Shown: positions 1 through 8,672 of the stretch, piece after piece | Layout of the letters: the number at the start of each line of letters is the position of its first letter | Position numbering within the stretch: the stretch's first letter is position 1 | From: Bacteroidaceae bacterium | GTDB lineage: Bacteria; Bacteroidota; Bacteroidia; Bacteroidales; Bacteroidaceae | Length of the DNA stretch: 46,146 nucleotides | Direction: 5' to 3' | NCBI GenBank assembly: GCA_017615245.1 | Contig: JAGAAL010000010.1 | Coordinates: 1 to 46,146 of the forward strand | The notes under the pieces: model-generated | The model's input: the letters and a program-made list of their open reading frames with translations, nothing else | Told to the model about the DNA's origin: nothing | The model's database searches: none | Position numbers and translations under genes: made by a program

Positions 1-1
1 G

Positions 2-139
2 GAAAAGTTGAAGCTTTTCAAGTCGGAGAAGTTCATGACATGGTGGATAAAGTCTGTCGCTGAACTCGTCCAACATTGGTACAGCATCGAAGAGAATATC
101 TCATCTCCTGTGCTGACCAAGGAAAGGAGTGCCCTATGA
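2..139 (+). CDS. C-terminal end of a gene upstream of the relaxase (partial)
   Basis: An open frame enters from the window edge and gives about 45 residues (starting EKLKLFKSEK, ending VLTKERSAL) before a TGA at 137-139. The stop overlaps the relaxase ATG at 136-138 in an ATGA arrangement, so the two genes are probably translationally coupled. In Bacteroidota mobilizable elements the gene directly before the relaxase is usually a small relaxosome DNA-binding protein (MobC-like). That role is inferred from position only. The visible piece is charged and rich in aromatic residues (TWWIKSVAELVQHWY) and carries no motif I recognise. Confidence 0.5.
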   Translation, partial: EKLKLFKSEKFMTWWIKSVAELVQHWYSIEENISSPVLTKERSAL

Positions 140-1389
140 TTATGCTCGCAAGCGTTGTGCCATACGGCGGCAATGCCGTCAGGTACGCATTGGAGAAGGA
201 GAAGGCAAAAATGGTCAAGGTGAACCACATGCCGGAGGGTATCGACCCGACCGCCATCTGGTACATGATGAAGCATCACTGCCAGTTGCATCAGCAGGAC
301 AGGACAGTCGGGAGAAAGCTGGAACGCTTCATGGCTCAGTTTGTAATCTCCCCCTCCAAAGAAGAGGCAAAGGACTTCACCATGAATGACTGGGCGAACC
401 TTGGTGACGAAAGTCTGGAAGTAATGGACTCCCTCGGAATTGTCCCCAAAGGTATGAGTCAGGAGGTCAAGACCAATTTCTGCAACTCAATGAATGTGTC
501 CGGCTTGCATTCCGACTCGAAGTCCGGTACGCTGCACCTTCACATGGACTGTTGCCGTGTTGACCTCGAAGGCAACACCAACGATGTCCACGATCTCCAT
601 ATAAGGGCAATGATGGCTGCGGAGATTATCAACATGAGGCATGGATGGAAGCAGCCGAAGGAGATACGAGATATGCGGAAAGCTGAGATAGCGGACTTCT
701 GCGAATACACCCTTCAAAAGATGCAGGAGTTTGACATTGACTTCTATTTCAAGATGCTTCGGATGAAGGGCTATGAAGTGACACCTCGTTACGACAAGAG
801 CAAGAAACTTGTGGGTTATACCATCGGCAAGAATGCATCTGTATTCAAGGCTTCCGAGGTGGGTCGTAGGTTCATGGCATCACAACTTGAAGCCACATGG
901 AAGAAACTCCATCCGAAGCCTGTTCAGGTTAAGGTGAAACCGTCTGCCCCGACTATTACCCCAATCAGCCGTCCTGTCCGTCCGATAACACAGACGACTA
1001 CATCTACTAAACCCAAGGTGCAGCCAATAGCACAGCCAAAACCTGTGCCATCCTTCACCACATTTAACATCGACACACCTATTGGCAGCAAGACAGTAAA
1101 TATTCCGAACGCAGTCAAGGACATCTTCTTCAATGAGGCACAGATTCCAGAAGACAATGACACTGCCACTATTGAGAATGTTGCCCATGTTGCAATGCTG
1201 CTCTTTGCAGGGTACATCGATGCTGCCACATCCATGTCCGAATCTTGCGGAGGTGGTGGCGGTTCTGCACCTGAGTCTGATTGGGGCAAGAAAGATGACG
1301 AAGATGAACGTCAGTATGCTCGCCGCTGTCTCAAGATGGCTCATTCCATTTGTAAACCCAAGCCACGTCAGCGTGGTTATCACCGTTAA
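136..1389 (+). CDS. Relaxase/mobilization nuclease
   Basis: This is a probable relaxase that nicks a transfer origin and leads DNA transfer of a mobilizable element (417 residues). The N-terminal GGNAVRYALEKEKA segment carries a candidate catalytic tyrosine. The stretch LHSDSKSGTLHLHMDCCRVD contains the H-x-H metal-binding motif and the RVD pattern of relaxase/mobilization domains. A later GYEV...VGYTIG...FKASEVGR segment is also typical of this family. The C-terminus is a proline/threonine-rich linker, a glycine run and a basic tail (KPKPRQRGYHR). The start at 136 is preferred over an in-frame ATG at 76 because AAGGAG lies at 123-128 and the ATG overlaps the upstream stop. No integrase or conjugation genes are visible, so this is one edge of an element or a remnant. 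Confidence 0.8.
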   Translation: MIMLASVVPYGGNAVRYALEKEKAKMVKVNHMPEGIDPTAIWYMMKHHCQLHQQDRTVGRKLERFMAQFVISPSKEEAKDFTMNDWANLGDESLEVMDSLGIVPKGMSQEVKTNFCNSMNVSGLHSDSKSGTLHLHMDCCRVDLEGNTNDVHDLHIRAMMAAEIINMRHGWKQPKEIRDMRKAEIADFCEYTLQKMQEFDIDFYFKMLRMKGYEVTPRYDKSKKLVGYTIGKNASVFKASEVGRRFMASQLEATWKKLHPKPVQVKVKPSAPTITPISRPVRPITQTTTSTKPKVQPIAQPKPVPSFTTFNIDTPIGSKTVNIPNAVKDIFFNEAQIPEDNDTATIENVAHVAMLLFAGYIDAATSMSESCGGGGGSAPESDWGKKDDEDERQYARRCLKMAHSICKPKPRQRGYHR

Positions 1390-1400
1390 TACAATCACAA

Positions 1401-1622
1401 ATGTCTATTATCTTTATGATTAGAACAAATAAGAATAACGAGACCAAGCCCGACTTCGACAAGATGATGATCGAGGTCAAAGAGGACATTCAGGAGCAGG
1501 ATGCCGAAGAGGACATCATCAACCGAGTGCCGGAACTGAAACTATTGAGTGACGACATTGACAAGGCAACCACCACTTGGCTAAGTGCCACATACGGACT
1601 GGAGTCGGCAATTCAACAGTAA
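1401..1622 (+). CDS. Small acidic protein after the relaxase, unknown function
   Basis: A 73-residue acidic protein begins 11 bp after the relaxase stop, so it probably belongs to the same transcript. It has no signal peptide or membrane segment. The middle is rich in Asp and Glu (VKEDIQEQDAEEDI) and the C-terminal half could be helical. An alternative start at 1416 gives MIRTNKNNE and a 68-residue product. I do not recognise the family. Small ORFs in this position occur next to relaxases of Bacteroidota mobilizable elements, which is the only hint about its role. Confidence 0.5.
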   Translation: MSIIFMIRTNKNNETKPDFDKMMIEVKEDIQEQDAEEDIINRVPELKLLSDDIDKATTTWLSATYGLESAIQQ

Positions 1623-1738
1623 CAACGAACTTATGTTTTTCTTCTTTTGTTCCCTATCTACAAATATGTTGTGGAAGGAATGCTCAAAATCATAAATGAT
1701 TATAAAAAATAATGCAAGGAAGTGTGTGCAATTTTCAC

Positions 1739-1746
1739 TAAATTTG
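1739..1746 (+). promoter_or_regulatory. Candidate -7 box for the GH51 transcript
   Basis: TAAATTTG followed by CACC matches the Bacteroidota -7 consensus TAnnTTTG and resembles the TTTGCAC core of the promoter boxes at 26.8 and 38.5 kb. No TTTG is found at the -33 distance. Initiation here would give a leader of roughly 190 nt before the GH51 start. Confidence 0.4.
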
Positions 1747-1870
1747 CACCCAAAATCAACAAATTAGATTATTCTGTTCTGCTTGAGAAAGTTGAGTAAA
1801 TTATAATATCATTAGTTTGTTTGAGATTTGACATATTTAGGTATTAATTGTAACTCATAACGAAAAGTTT

Positions 1871-1902
1871 AGAGAATGCACGTTGTGATAACGTGCTTCT
1901 CT
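1871..1902 (+). promoter_or_regulatory. Hairpin in the GH51 leader
   Basis: AGAGAA-T-GCACGTT (1871-1884) pairs with AACGTGC-TTCTCT (1890-1902), giving 13 base pairs with one bulged T around a 5-nt loop. It is followed by an A-rich rather than T-rich tract and ends 43 nt before the GH51 ATG. It therefore does not look like a terminator for the + strand. It may be a leader RNA element affecting stability or translation, but its function is unknown. Confidence 0.5.
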
Positions 1903-1945
1903 CAAAAGAAAAAATAATACTGATTATAACAATAACAAAACGCTT

Positions 1946-3913
1946 ATGAAGAATTTATTTATTGCCACAGCAATGGCATGTGTGTTATTCACACATGCAG
2001 AGGCCCAACCCAAGTTGACACTACGGGTTGACAAGGCAGAACGTAGCGTCAGTCCTACCCTTTACGGACTGATGACAGAGGAAATCAACTACTCCTATGA
2101 AGGAGGACTGTATTCACAGTTGTTGCGTGATATAGCCATGCAGGAAATGACAGGAGGCCAGCAAAGTCGCCGACAGCAGGGGGGTGGAGGCCGGCCAGGT
2201 GGTCCTGCTCCTAAACCGCGTTATTGGGTGCTCAATGATTCCACGGCTGGAACGTTGCGTTTCAACACGACAGGTGGTATCAATTTTACCCAAAAACGTT
2301 CTCTCTCTATCGAGCTAACCAAAGCGACATCTTTGGAGAATCCCGGCTTCTGGGGCATCGCAGTACGTCCTGCGACCACCTATTTCGGTGATGCTTACCT
2401 GAAAGGCCAAGGCAAAGTGACTGTTGGACTTCGTTCGCTTGATGGACAGAAGGTCTATGCGAGTCAGGATGTGAATCTGAACTCAAACGAATGGAAGCAG
2501 TATTCCTATACGTTCCAGACGGTAGCCGATGTAAAAGCGACCAAAGACGCTGTGTTTTTCATTCAGTTCCACAACACAGGCAACTACAGCCTGGCTTATC
2601 CTACTTTGTTCCCAAAGTCTAAGAAGACCTACACGGTGAAGTCCGACTGGTACCGTACCGATATCATGGACCTTTTGCGTGAAATGCGTCCCACCTTCCT
2701 GCGATTCCCGGGCGGTAACTATCTGGAGGGAAACACCTTCAAGGAGCGATTCGATTGGAAACGCACCATTGGCCCGCTCACCATGCGTCCAGGTCATCGC
2801 AGTCCTTGGGGTTACTGGTCGACCGATGGTATGGGTTTGTTGGAGTTCCTTTGCTGGGCAGAAGAATGTGGCGCGGAACCTATCCTTGGAGTATTTGCCG
2901 GCTATGTATTGAATAGCGACTACGTTGAGGGTGATGCACTCGAACCGTTTATCAAGGATGCGCTCGACGAAATCGAATATACCATTGGAGGCCCCGAAAC
3001 CCGTTGGGGAGCACGTCGTATTCGCGACGGACATCCCGAACCATTCAAACTTACCTATGTGGAAATAGGTAACGAGGACTTCTTCGATCGTAGCGGTAGT
3101 TATTCACATCGCTTCATGCAGTTCTACGATGCCATCAAGGAAAAATATCCTCAGTTGCAGATTATATCCACACAGGACGAGCGTACCCTGCGTGGAAATG
3201 CTGAGAATCCTGCGGCCATCAAGGTAGATGTCATCGATGAACACTATTATCGCAATGCAGAAGCTATGTATCGTGCAGCACAGCAGTACGACTCATACGA
3301 TCGCAACGGCCCAAAGATCTTCTGTGGAGAGTGGGCTACACGTGAAGGTTCACCTACCACCAATATGAATGCAGCCCTTGGTGATGCTGCGTGGATGACC
3401 TGTATGGAGCGTAACTCCGACATTCTTGTCGCACACTGCTATGCACCGCTGTTTGTCAACGTCAATCAGGGAGGTATGCAGTGGGAGAGCGACCTCATCG
3501 GCTACGATGCCCTCACCTCGTTCGGCTCTCCTTCTTACCATGCACAATGCATGTTCGCACAGAACCTAGGCAACAAGGTCGTACCGATGGAAGCCGAGGG
3601 AGTGCCAACCACACCGATGGGACGCGAACCCGTTCCACAACTCTACTACAACACCACAGTGGACTCCCAGACGGGTAAGCTCTATCTGAAACTGGTCAAC
3701 ATCGGTGCATCGAGCCAGACTGTCAACGTCGTAACCACAGGTGCGAAAGTGAAGGGTAAAGCCGTGGTTACAACGCTGAAATCTGCACGTCCTGAAGACA
3801 CCAACTCCATCGACAACCCCAACAACATCGTCCCGGCGAAGAGCAGCCTCAAGGTGTCGAACAATTTCAAAATCGCTCTTGCTCCCTACTCCATCAGCGT
3901 TGTAGTTATGTAG
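1946..3913 (+). CDS. GH51 alpha-L-arabinofuranosidase, secreted
   Basis: This secreted enzyme should remove arabinofuranosyl side chains from arabinoxylan or arabinan. The 655-residue protein starts with a signal peptide ending near AEAQ. Residues 22-70 match the family opening (SPTLYGLMTEEINYSYEGGLYSQ). A Gly/Arg/Pro-rich loop (about 72-91) is followed by a beta-sandwich-like insert to about 225. The (beta/alpha)8 core follows, with FLRFPGG, the acid/base in VEIGNED (E377) and the likely nucleophile in FCGEWA (E462). The C-terminal beta domain ends at the stop, without the C-terminal tail carried by many neighbours. It is the first gene of a + strand group with the two genes that follow. Confidence 0.92.
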   Translation: MKNLFIATAMACVLFTHAEAQPKLTLRVDKAERSVSPTLYGLMTEEINYSYEGGLYSQLLRDIAMQEMTGGQQSRRQQGGGGRPGGPAPKPRYWVLNDSTAGTLRFNTTGGINFTQKRSLSIELTKATSLENPGFWGIAVRPATTYFGDAYLKGQGKVTVGLRSLDGQKVYASQDVNLNSNEWKQYSYTFQTVADVKATKDAVFFIQFHNTGNYSLAYPTLFPKSKKTYTVKSDWYRTDIMDLLREMRPTFLRFPGGNYLEGNTFKERFDWKRTIGPLTMRPGHRSPWGYWSTDGMGLLEFLCWAEECGAEPILGVFAGYVLNSDYVEGDALEPFIKDALDEIEYTIGGPETRWGARRIRDGHPEPFKLTYVEIGNEDFFDRSGSYSHRFMQFYDAIKEKYPQLQIISTQDERTLRGNAENPAAIKVDVIDEHYYRNAEAMYRAAQQYDSYDRNGPKIFCGEWATREGSPTTNMNAALGDAAWMTCMERNSDILVAHCYAPLFVNVNQGGMQWESDLIGYDALTSFGSPSYHAQCMFAQNLGNKVVPMEAEGVPTTPMGREPVPQLYYNTTVDSQTGKLYLKLVNIGASSQTVNVVTTGAKVKGKAVVTTLKSARPEDTNSIDNPNNIVPAKSSLKVSNNFKIALAPYSISVVVM

Positions 3914-3980
3914 TTTTACAAACTTAGATATAAGGGAGTTATAAATAGTGCTAATATCAAAACTATAAAAACTATTGATT

Positions 3981-6900
3981 ATGACGAATACAATGAGAAC
4001 TATCCGAGTGGCAGGCATTCTGATGATAATATCGATATTTGCAGTAAGCACCGTTCAGGATGCATGGGGACAATCGAAGAGGGCGTCTAAACCACAATGG
4101 GAAGTTTACAAGAGTATTGCCAACCAGGCTACAGACCATACTGCGTTTGATGCTGTATTGAATCAGGCAGAACAAGCCTCGACTGACGAAGATATTCAAG
4201 GCTACGATTCGAAGTTGTGGACAGCCCTGAAGCAACTCATTACAACAGGTACTACTAAGACGGGGCAGTTTGACCTGACTGCGCTCATTGGCACCACAGA
4301 GGTCAAAGAGTTTTCGAACACAAAAACAGGCAATGTCACCTATACTCTGAAAGACATGCCTGCCGGACAATATACATTAAAGGTACAGGCTTTCCAACGT
4401 CCTGCCGATTATCTCACAACCAACTCGCTGTATGAACTGGGACGGGACACTTATCGGACGAATCTGTTCTTCGGTTCGGAGACCCAACGCGTGAAGAACA
4501 TTAACGACGATGCTCGCTACAGTCCACTCAGTTCATATCAGCAGGGAGCAAAATGGCTGAGCATACCTAGCAATCTGAGTGGAGCAAAAGCCGCGTTCAA
4601 CGAAGGATTGTATTGGAACGTAATGCGCGCCACACTCGATGCGGATGCTGATGTGAAAATGGGTGTGAAAATCGTAACTGCGTCATCGGACAACTGGATG
4701 GTATGCGGCAACTTCCGTCTCTATTACGGACAGCCTACGGTGGACATTCAGTTGTCGCAAAGCAGGAAATACGACATCACAGAGGATACGTATGCAAATG
4801 TCACCTCGAACATAACGGTAACCCCTGGGAAGCCTGCTCCGATATGTCTGCCTTTCGACCTCAACGAGGAACAAACAGCCAGTCTGTTTAAGGCCGTTTA
4901 TGTGTTTGGAGGTATTGAGGAAAGCAGCAACGGAAGCCTGAATGCCCAACTTGTGCCCGTGAAAGAGATGAAAGCCGGTCATAGCTACTATGTGGAAGTA
5001 GAGAAAGAAACCACAGTAGAAGCCAACGATGTATTGCTCCGTGCGCTGACTCCCGATACTAATCCTGCACTATGGGAAGGTGGAGAACTGAAAGGCAATT
5101 ATGCGACAAAGGGATATTCCGGCACGTTGACTTTGGATGCAGCATACAAGTCGAAAGCAAGCACGCTGCAGTTCACCACACTCGACTACAACGACATGAC
5201 ATTCTGGACCGACCTCACCAACCGTGCAGCACGCAAGTATCTGTCGGAAGTAACATACACAGAAGCATCACCATCGGTCATCTACAACTACTATCTCACT
5301 CCCCCACTCCGTCGCGATCAGCCTAAGTCTGTGCTGATACCGGTTCCAAAGAGCGAAAACACCCTCACACTGACCTTGAGTCGCACAGAGGACTTTGCAG
5401 AAACCAAGACTCAGTCGATTCCGGCAGGGACAAGCGTTTGTGAGGTGCTCAACCTCGTTCCTAATCAAGATTATTATTATAAGGTGGAGGAGAATGGTGA
5501 AGTCATAAGCAAAGGTCACTTCCAAACCAAGGGAGCTGTCCGTATGATCAAAGCAAGCTCCATCAGTAACATTCGCGACCTTGGAGGATGGATCAACTGC
5601 GACAACAACCGCATTCGTTACGAAAAGATTTACCGCGGAAGTGAAATGGACAAAGGCCAGGTGCTCAACTCATACGACACAAAGAAGATACAGGCACTGA
5701 ATATAAGTGCAGAAATCGATCTTCGCAGTCAGTGGAACGTAGGAGGCACACCCACCACATCACCTCTCGGCTCGAAAGTGAAATTCTTCTTTGCCAACCT
5801 TGGCCGTTGGAGCGACAACACCCTGCAACTCGACGTAACTACATGGAGCAACACCTTTAAGTTCCTTGTCAACAATGTCAACGCAGGTCGTCCTCTCTAC
5901 TTCCATTGTCAGGTAGGAGCCGACCGTACCGGCTGTCTGGCACAACTGATTGAAGGCGTGCTCGGATTCTCTCGCAACCAGATGTACCACGACTACGAGC
6001 TGACCTCATATTCTCAGGCAGGCGAACGTCGCAAAGTGAAGGTCGATCCTGCCATCAATTACGTGATACAGAGCTCGAAAGGTCACACCTTGCAGCAACA
6101 TTATTTCCACTACATCACAACGAAATTGGGTGTGCCTGCAACCGACCTAGCAAACTTCATCAACAACATGGTTGAGGGCGAGAGCAGCATCCTGCACTAT
6201 CCCCTTCAATTCGACTTTGACCAAGGCTCCTGCTTCGAACGCCTGTCGGACATCTATGCACTCTGCACGGTTGGTTCCACACTCGCATCAGGAGCGAAAG
6301 CCACCCTTCAGGCCGACGGAGGAGAGAGCAAAAGCGTAACCATGAAGGTTGAAGGTCTGGTCATAACGTTTGCCGACACTCAGCTCACCCCATCAACACA
6401 ATACACACTAACGATACCCGCAGGTTCTGTGATAGATGCAGACGGTCAGACTATCAACGAGGCCAAGAGCCTCAAGTTCCGTACTCCCGACCAGTTTGCA
6501 TCACACTTCTACCTCTACTCACCCGCTCTAGGTAAATTCTTAGGTCGCGGAGCCAATTTCGGTTCACGCCTTATAACCGACAACATTGGTCTGCCGGTCA
6601 GCATCGAAACCCATACAGATGGCAACAAGCGCATCAAGTTCCTCGACAATGGTCTGTTCCTTTCACACGATGGTTATGGCGACCGTGCCTCAACAGCAGA
6701 AAACCTCAACTGGACCATCGAGCAAGCTGACAACGGATTTGTGCTGAAAGCATCAAACGGCAAGTATATGACTGCCTCAAACGGATATTTCACCGCAAGC
6801 GCCCAAACAGCAAAGGCAGCCACCCTGTTTGTCATGAAGACTGCCTCTGAACAGAAAACAATGGTGAAGGAAACGCAATATGCAGGTTATCTGGAAGCAG

Positions 6901-8627
6901 CCAAGCGAGCAGGACTCGAAGCCACCACAATTACCGACATGAATGCGCTAATAGCCAAGTGTAGCACCACCAACCTCACCAACCAAATCAAGAATGCCAC
7001 ATCGGGTAGCACCAGTTCATGGACCCTCACCGAACCTGCCGACTCCAAGACCGCAAGTGCGCAGGCATACAACGCAGGCAACTACGGAGGTGAACTGTTC
7101 AACAAACACGGCTATGTGAGCCAGACAATCTCGGTTGACAAACCAGGACTCTATAAACTAACCGCCACCATACTCTCACGTCAGGGCAGCAACGCAAACT
7201 GCTACGCATGGGGTAAGGAGGGCTATGCACTCACTAATGCATATCTGGCAGTAAACGACAAGTACTGGGCACAGATTCCAGACTGGTATTCTGCAGCTGC
7301 CAGCTCAACAAATCCCGACAATACAGGTCAGGCAAAAACCCTTATGGACGGAGGCAAATACAAAGTAGAGCTCTATGCTTATGTCGATAACAGCAAGAAG
7401 CTGAACGTACGCATCTACCAACCAGCCTATACCGTCTTCGTGTGGTGTGTGTTCAACAACTTCACACTCACACGTATTGAGACAGGCGAAACTGGCGAGG
7501 ATCCTGGCGAGGAAGAAGAAAAGACCTACCCAGATGCAGGCGACAAAGGTTACTTGTACAACATTCAAGCCAAGAAGTTCATCAACGCCGATGCAGTGAT
7601 GGACGATGAGGGAGTACGCTTTACCATTGTTTCTGAAGACATTTACGAAGGCGGATGGAACAAGAACAACAACATCTTCACCGACCCCGCTGGTCGTACA
7701 TTCCCAACAGTCCGTTTCACAACTGACTTCACCGATGCAGAACGGGAGAACAAGCAGACTATGCTTTCATGTCGTGCTGACAACGAGATTACAGCCACAA
7801 AAGTCTATGGCTACGGTGTATTCCCATTATACTATGTTGAAGGCAAAGGACTACTCATCTTCTGTTTCTACAACAAAGACAATACAGACTTCTATACACC
7901 AGGAAAGTGCCTAAGCTATGACTCAAATGGTAAACTGGTATTTGTTGACGAAGAGCAGGCTACATACTGGAAATTTGTAAGTCAGTCGGAATATAACAAA
8001 ATGACAGGACAGACGGATGACGAAGACGAAAACAAATATACAGGCGAGGGCTATTCAAATCTTGAGCCAAGCATGTTCCGTCACTGGGACGATGCAGTCA
8101 ATCCAACCGTAGATGAGGCTGTAGCATGTGACTATCACATCAACGATCCAGCCATCACCGTCTATGGAGACGGTAACCTCAACTATCTCAACTTCGCTGA
8201 TCTTTCAGAATACGACAAACTCATAGTAGTTGTCACATCCGACAATCCACGTATATACTTCAACAAGGTAGATGGCGGCAAATACAATGCCAGTGATGAA
8301 GCGGCATCAGGACGTATAGAGATTACAACAGCAGGTGGATGGGCAGAAAAATACTACACAATGGAGAATGGTGTATGGACCATTGACCTGAAGAAGATTG
8401 TAGCCGACAAGGGGTATGCACGACTTAACGGTATCAAAGGCCCGACCTACGACACCACTGTAACTGTCAGCCACATGGTGCTCTACAAAGACCCTGCTGG
8501 CACCTCCATCACCGATGTTACAAAGACACAGTCCCCATCGACCATCTATAATCTCTCTGGACAACGTATGAACGGACTTCATCGAGGTCTGAATATTGTA
8601 GGGAATAAAAAAATAATGGTTAGATAA
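3981..8627 (+). CDS. Large secreted multimodular protein with a tyrosine-phosphatase-like domain
   Basis: This is a 1549-residue secreted protein. The signal peptide ends near AWGQ. Residues 30-250 look like a carbohydrate-binding beta-sandwich. An FN3-like stretch precedes a phosphatase domain at about 530-733 of the Y_phosphatase3 type: it opens with IRDLGGW and has the P-loop HCQVGADRTG, with C643 and R649 forming CX5R. A Big_5-like Ig domain follows (about 737-836), then a second beta-sandwich-like region. Two C-terminal modules (about 1182-1350 and 1353-1507) recur in the next gene. The end is a tail with IYNLSGQR...GLNIVG. The ATG at 3981 is preferred over an upstream TTG at 3975. The gene lies 67 bp after GH51. 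The substrate of the phosphatase domain is unknown; a phosphoester in plant material such as phytate is speculation. Confidence 0.8.
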   Translation: MTNTMRTIRVAGILMIISIFAVSTVQDAWGQSKRASKPQWEVYKSIANQATDHTAFDAVLNQAEQASTDEDIQGYDSKLWTALKQLITTGTTKTGQFDLTALIGTTEVKEFSNTKTGNVTYTLKDMPAGQYTLKVQAFQRPADYLTTNSLYELGRDTYRTNLFFGSETQRVKNINDDARYSPLSSYQQGAKWLSIPSNLSGAKAAFNEGLYWNVMRATLDADADVKMGVKIVTASSDNWMVCGNFRLYYGQPTVDIQLSQSRKYDITEDTYANVTSNITVTPGKPAPICLPFDLNEEQTASLFKAVYVFGGIEESSNGSLNAQLVPVKEMKAGHSYYVEVEKETTVEANDVLLRALTPDTNPALWEGGELKGNYATKGYSGTLTLDAAYKSKASTLQFTTLDYNDMTFWTDLTNRAARKYLSEVTYTEASPSVIYNYYLTPPLRRDQPKSVLIPVPKSENTLTLTLSRTEDFAETKTQSIPAGTSVCEVLNLVPNQDYYYKVEENGEVISKGHFQTKGAVRMIKASSISNIRDLGGWINCDNNRIRYEKIYRGSEMDKGQVLNSYDTKKIQALNISAEIDLRSQWNVGGTPTTSPLGSKVKFFFANLGRWSDNTLQLDVTTWSNTFKFLVNNVNAGRPLYFHCQVGADRTGCLAQLIEGVLGFSRNQMYHDYELTSYSQAGERRKVKVDPAINYVIQSSKGHTLQQHYFHYITTKLGVPATDLANFINNMVEGESSILHYPLQFDFDQGSCFERLSDIYALCTVGSTLASGAKATLQADGGESKSVTMKVEGLVITFADTQLTPSTQYTLTIPAGSVIDADGQTINEAKSLKFRTPDQFASHFYLYSPALGKFLGRGANFGSRLITDNIGLPVSIETHTDGNKRIKFLDNGLFLSHDGYGDRASTAENLNWTIEQADNGFVLKASNGKYMTASNGYFTASAQTAKAATLFVMKTASEQKTMVKETQYAGYLEAAKRAGLEATTITDMNALIAKCSTTNLTNQIKNATSGSTSSWTLTEPADSKTASAQAYNAGNYGGELFNKHGYVSQTISVDKPGLYKLTATILSRQGSNANCYAWGKEGYALTNAYLAVNDKYWAQIPDWYSAAASSTNPDNTGQAKTLMDGGKYKVELYAYVDNSKKLNVRIYQPAYTVFVWCVFNNFTLTRIETGETGEDPGEEEEKTYPDAGDKGYLYNIQAKKFINADAVMDDEGVRFTIVSEDIYEGGWNKNNNIFTDPAGRTFPTVRFTTDFTDAERENKQTMLSCRADNEITATKVYGYGVFPLYYVEGKGLLIFCFYNKDNTDFYTPGKCLSYDSNGKLVFVDEEQATYWKFVSQSEYNKMTGQTDDEDENKYTGEGYSNLEPSMFRHWDDAVNPTVDEAVACDYHINDPAITVYGDGNLNYLNFADLSEYDKLIVVVTSDNPRIYFNKVDGGKYNASDEAASGRIEITTAGGWAEKYYTMENGVWTIDLKKIVADKGYARLNGIKGPTYDTTVTVSHMVLYKDPAGTSITDVTKTQSPSTIYNLSGQRMNGLHRGLNIVGNKKIMVR

Positions 8628-8672
8628 CCCAACTAATTTTCACATATTTATTAACTTTAAAATTTCAGAAAA

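Larger units (their letters stand above)
1623..1945. other. Intergenic region between mobilization genes and GH51
   Basis: This 323-bp AT-rich stretch separates the mobilization cassette from the carbohydrate genes. I see no credible ORF. It holds a candidate promoter (1739-1746) and a hairpin in the GH51 leader (1871-1902). No clear terminator follows the 73-residue ORF, and I could not identify an attachment site or inverted end that would mark the element boundary. Confidence 0.5.

Noticed and set aside
1871-1902. Hairpin before GH51 as a terminator for the mobilization genes
   Set aside because: No T tract follows on the + strand; an A-rich tract does, so it was kept only as a leader hairpin.
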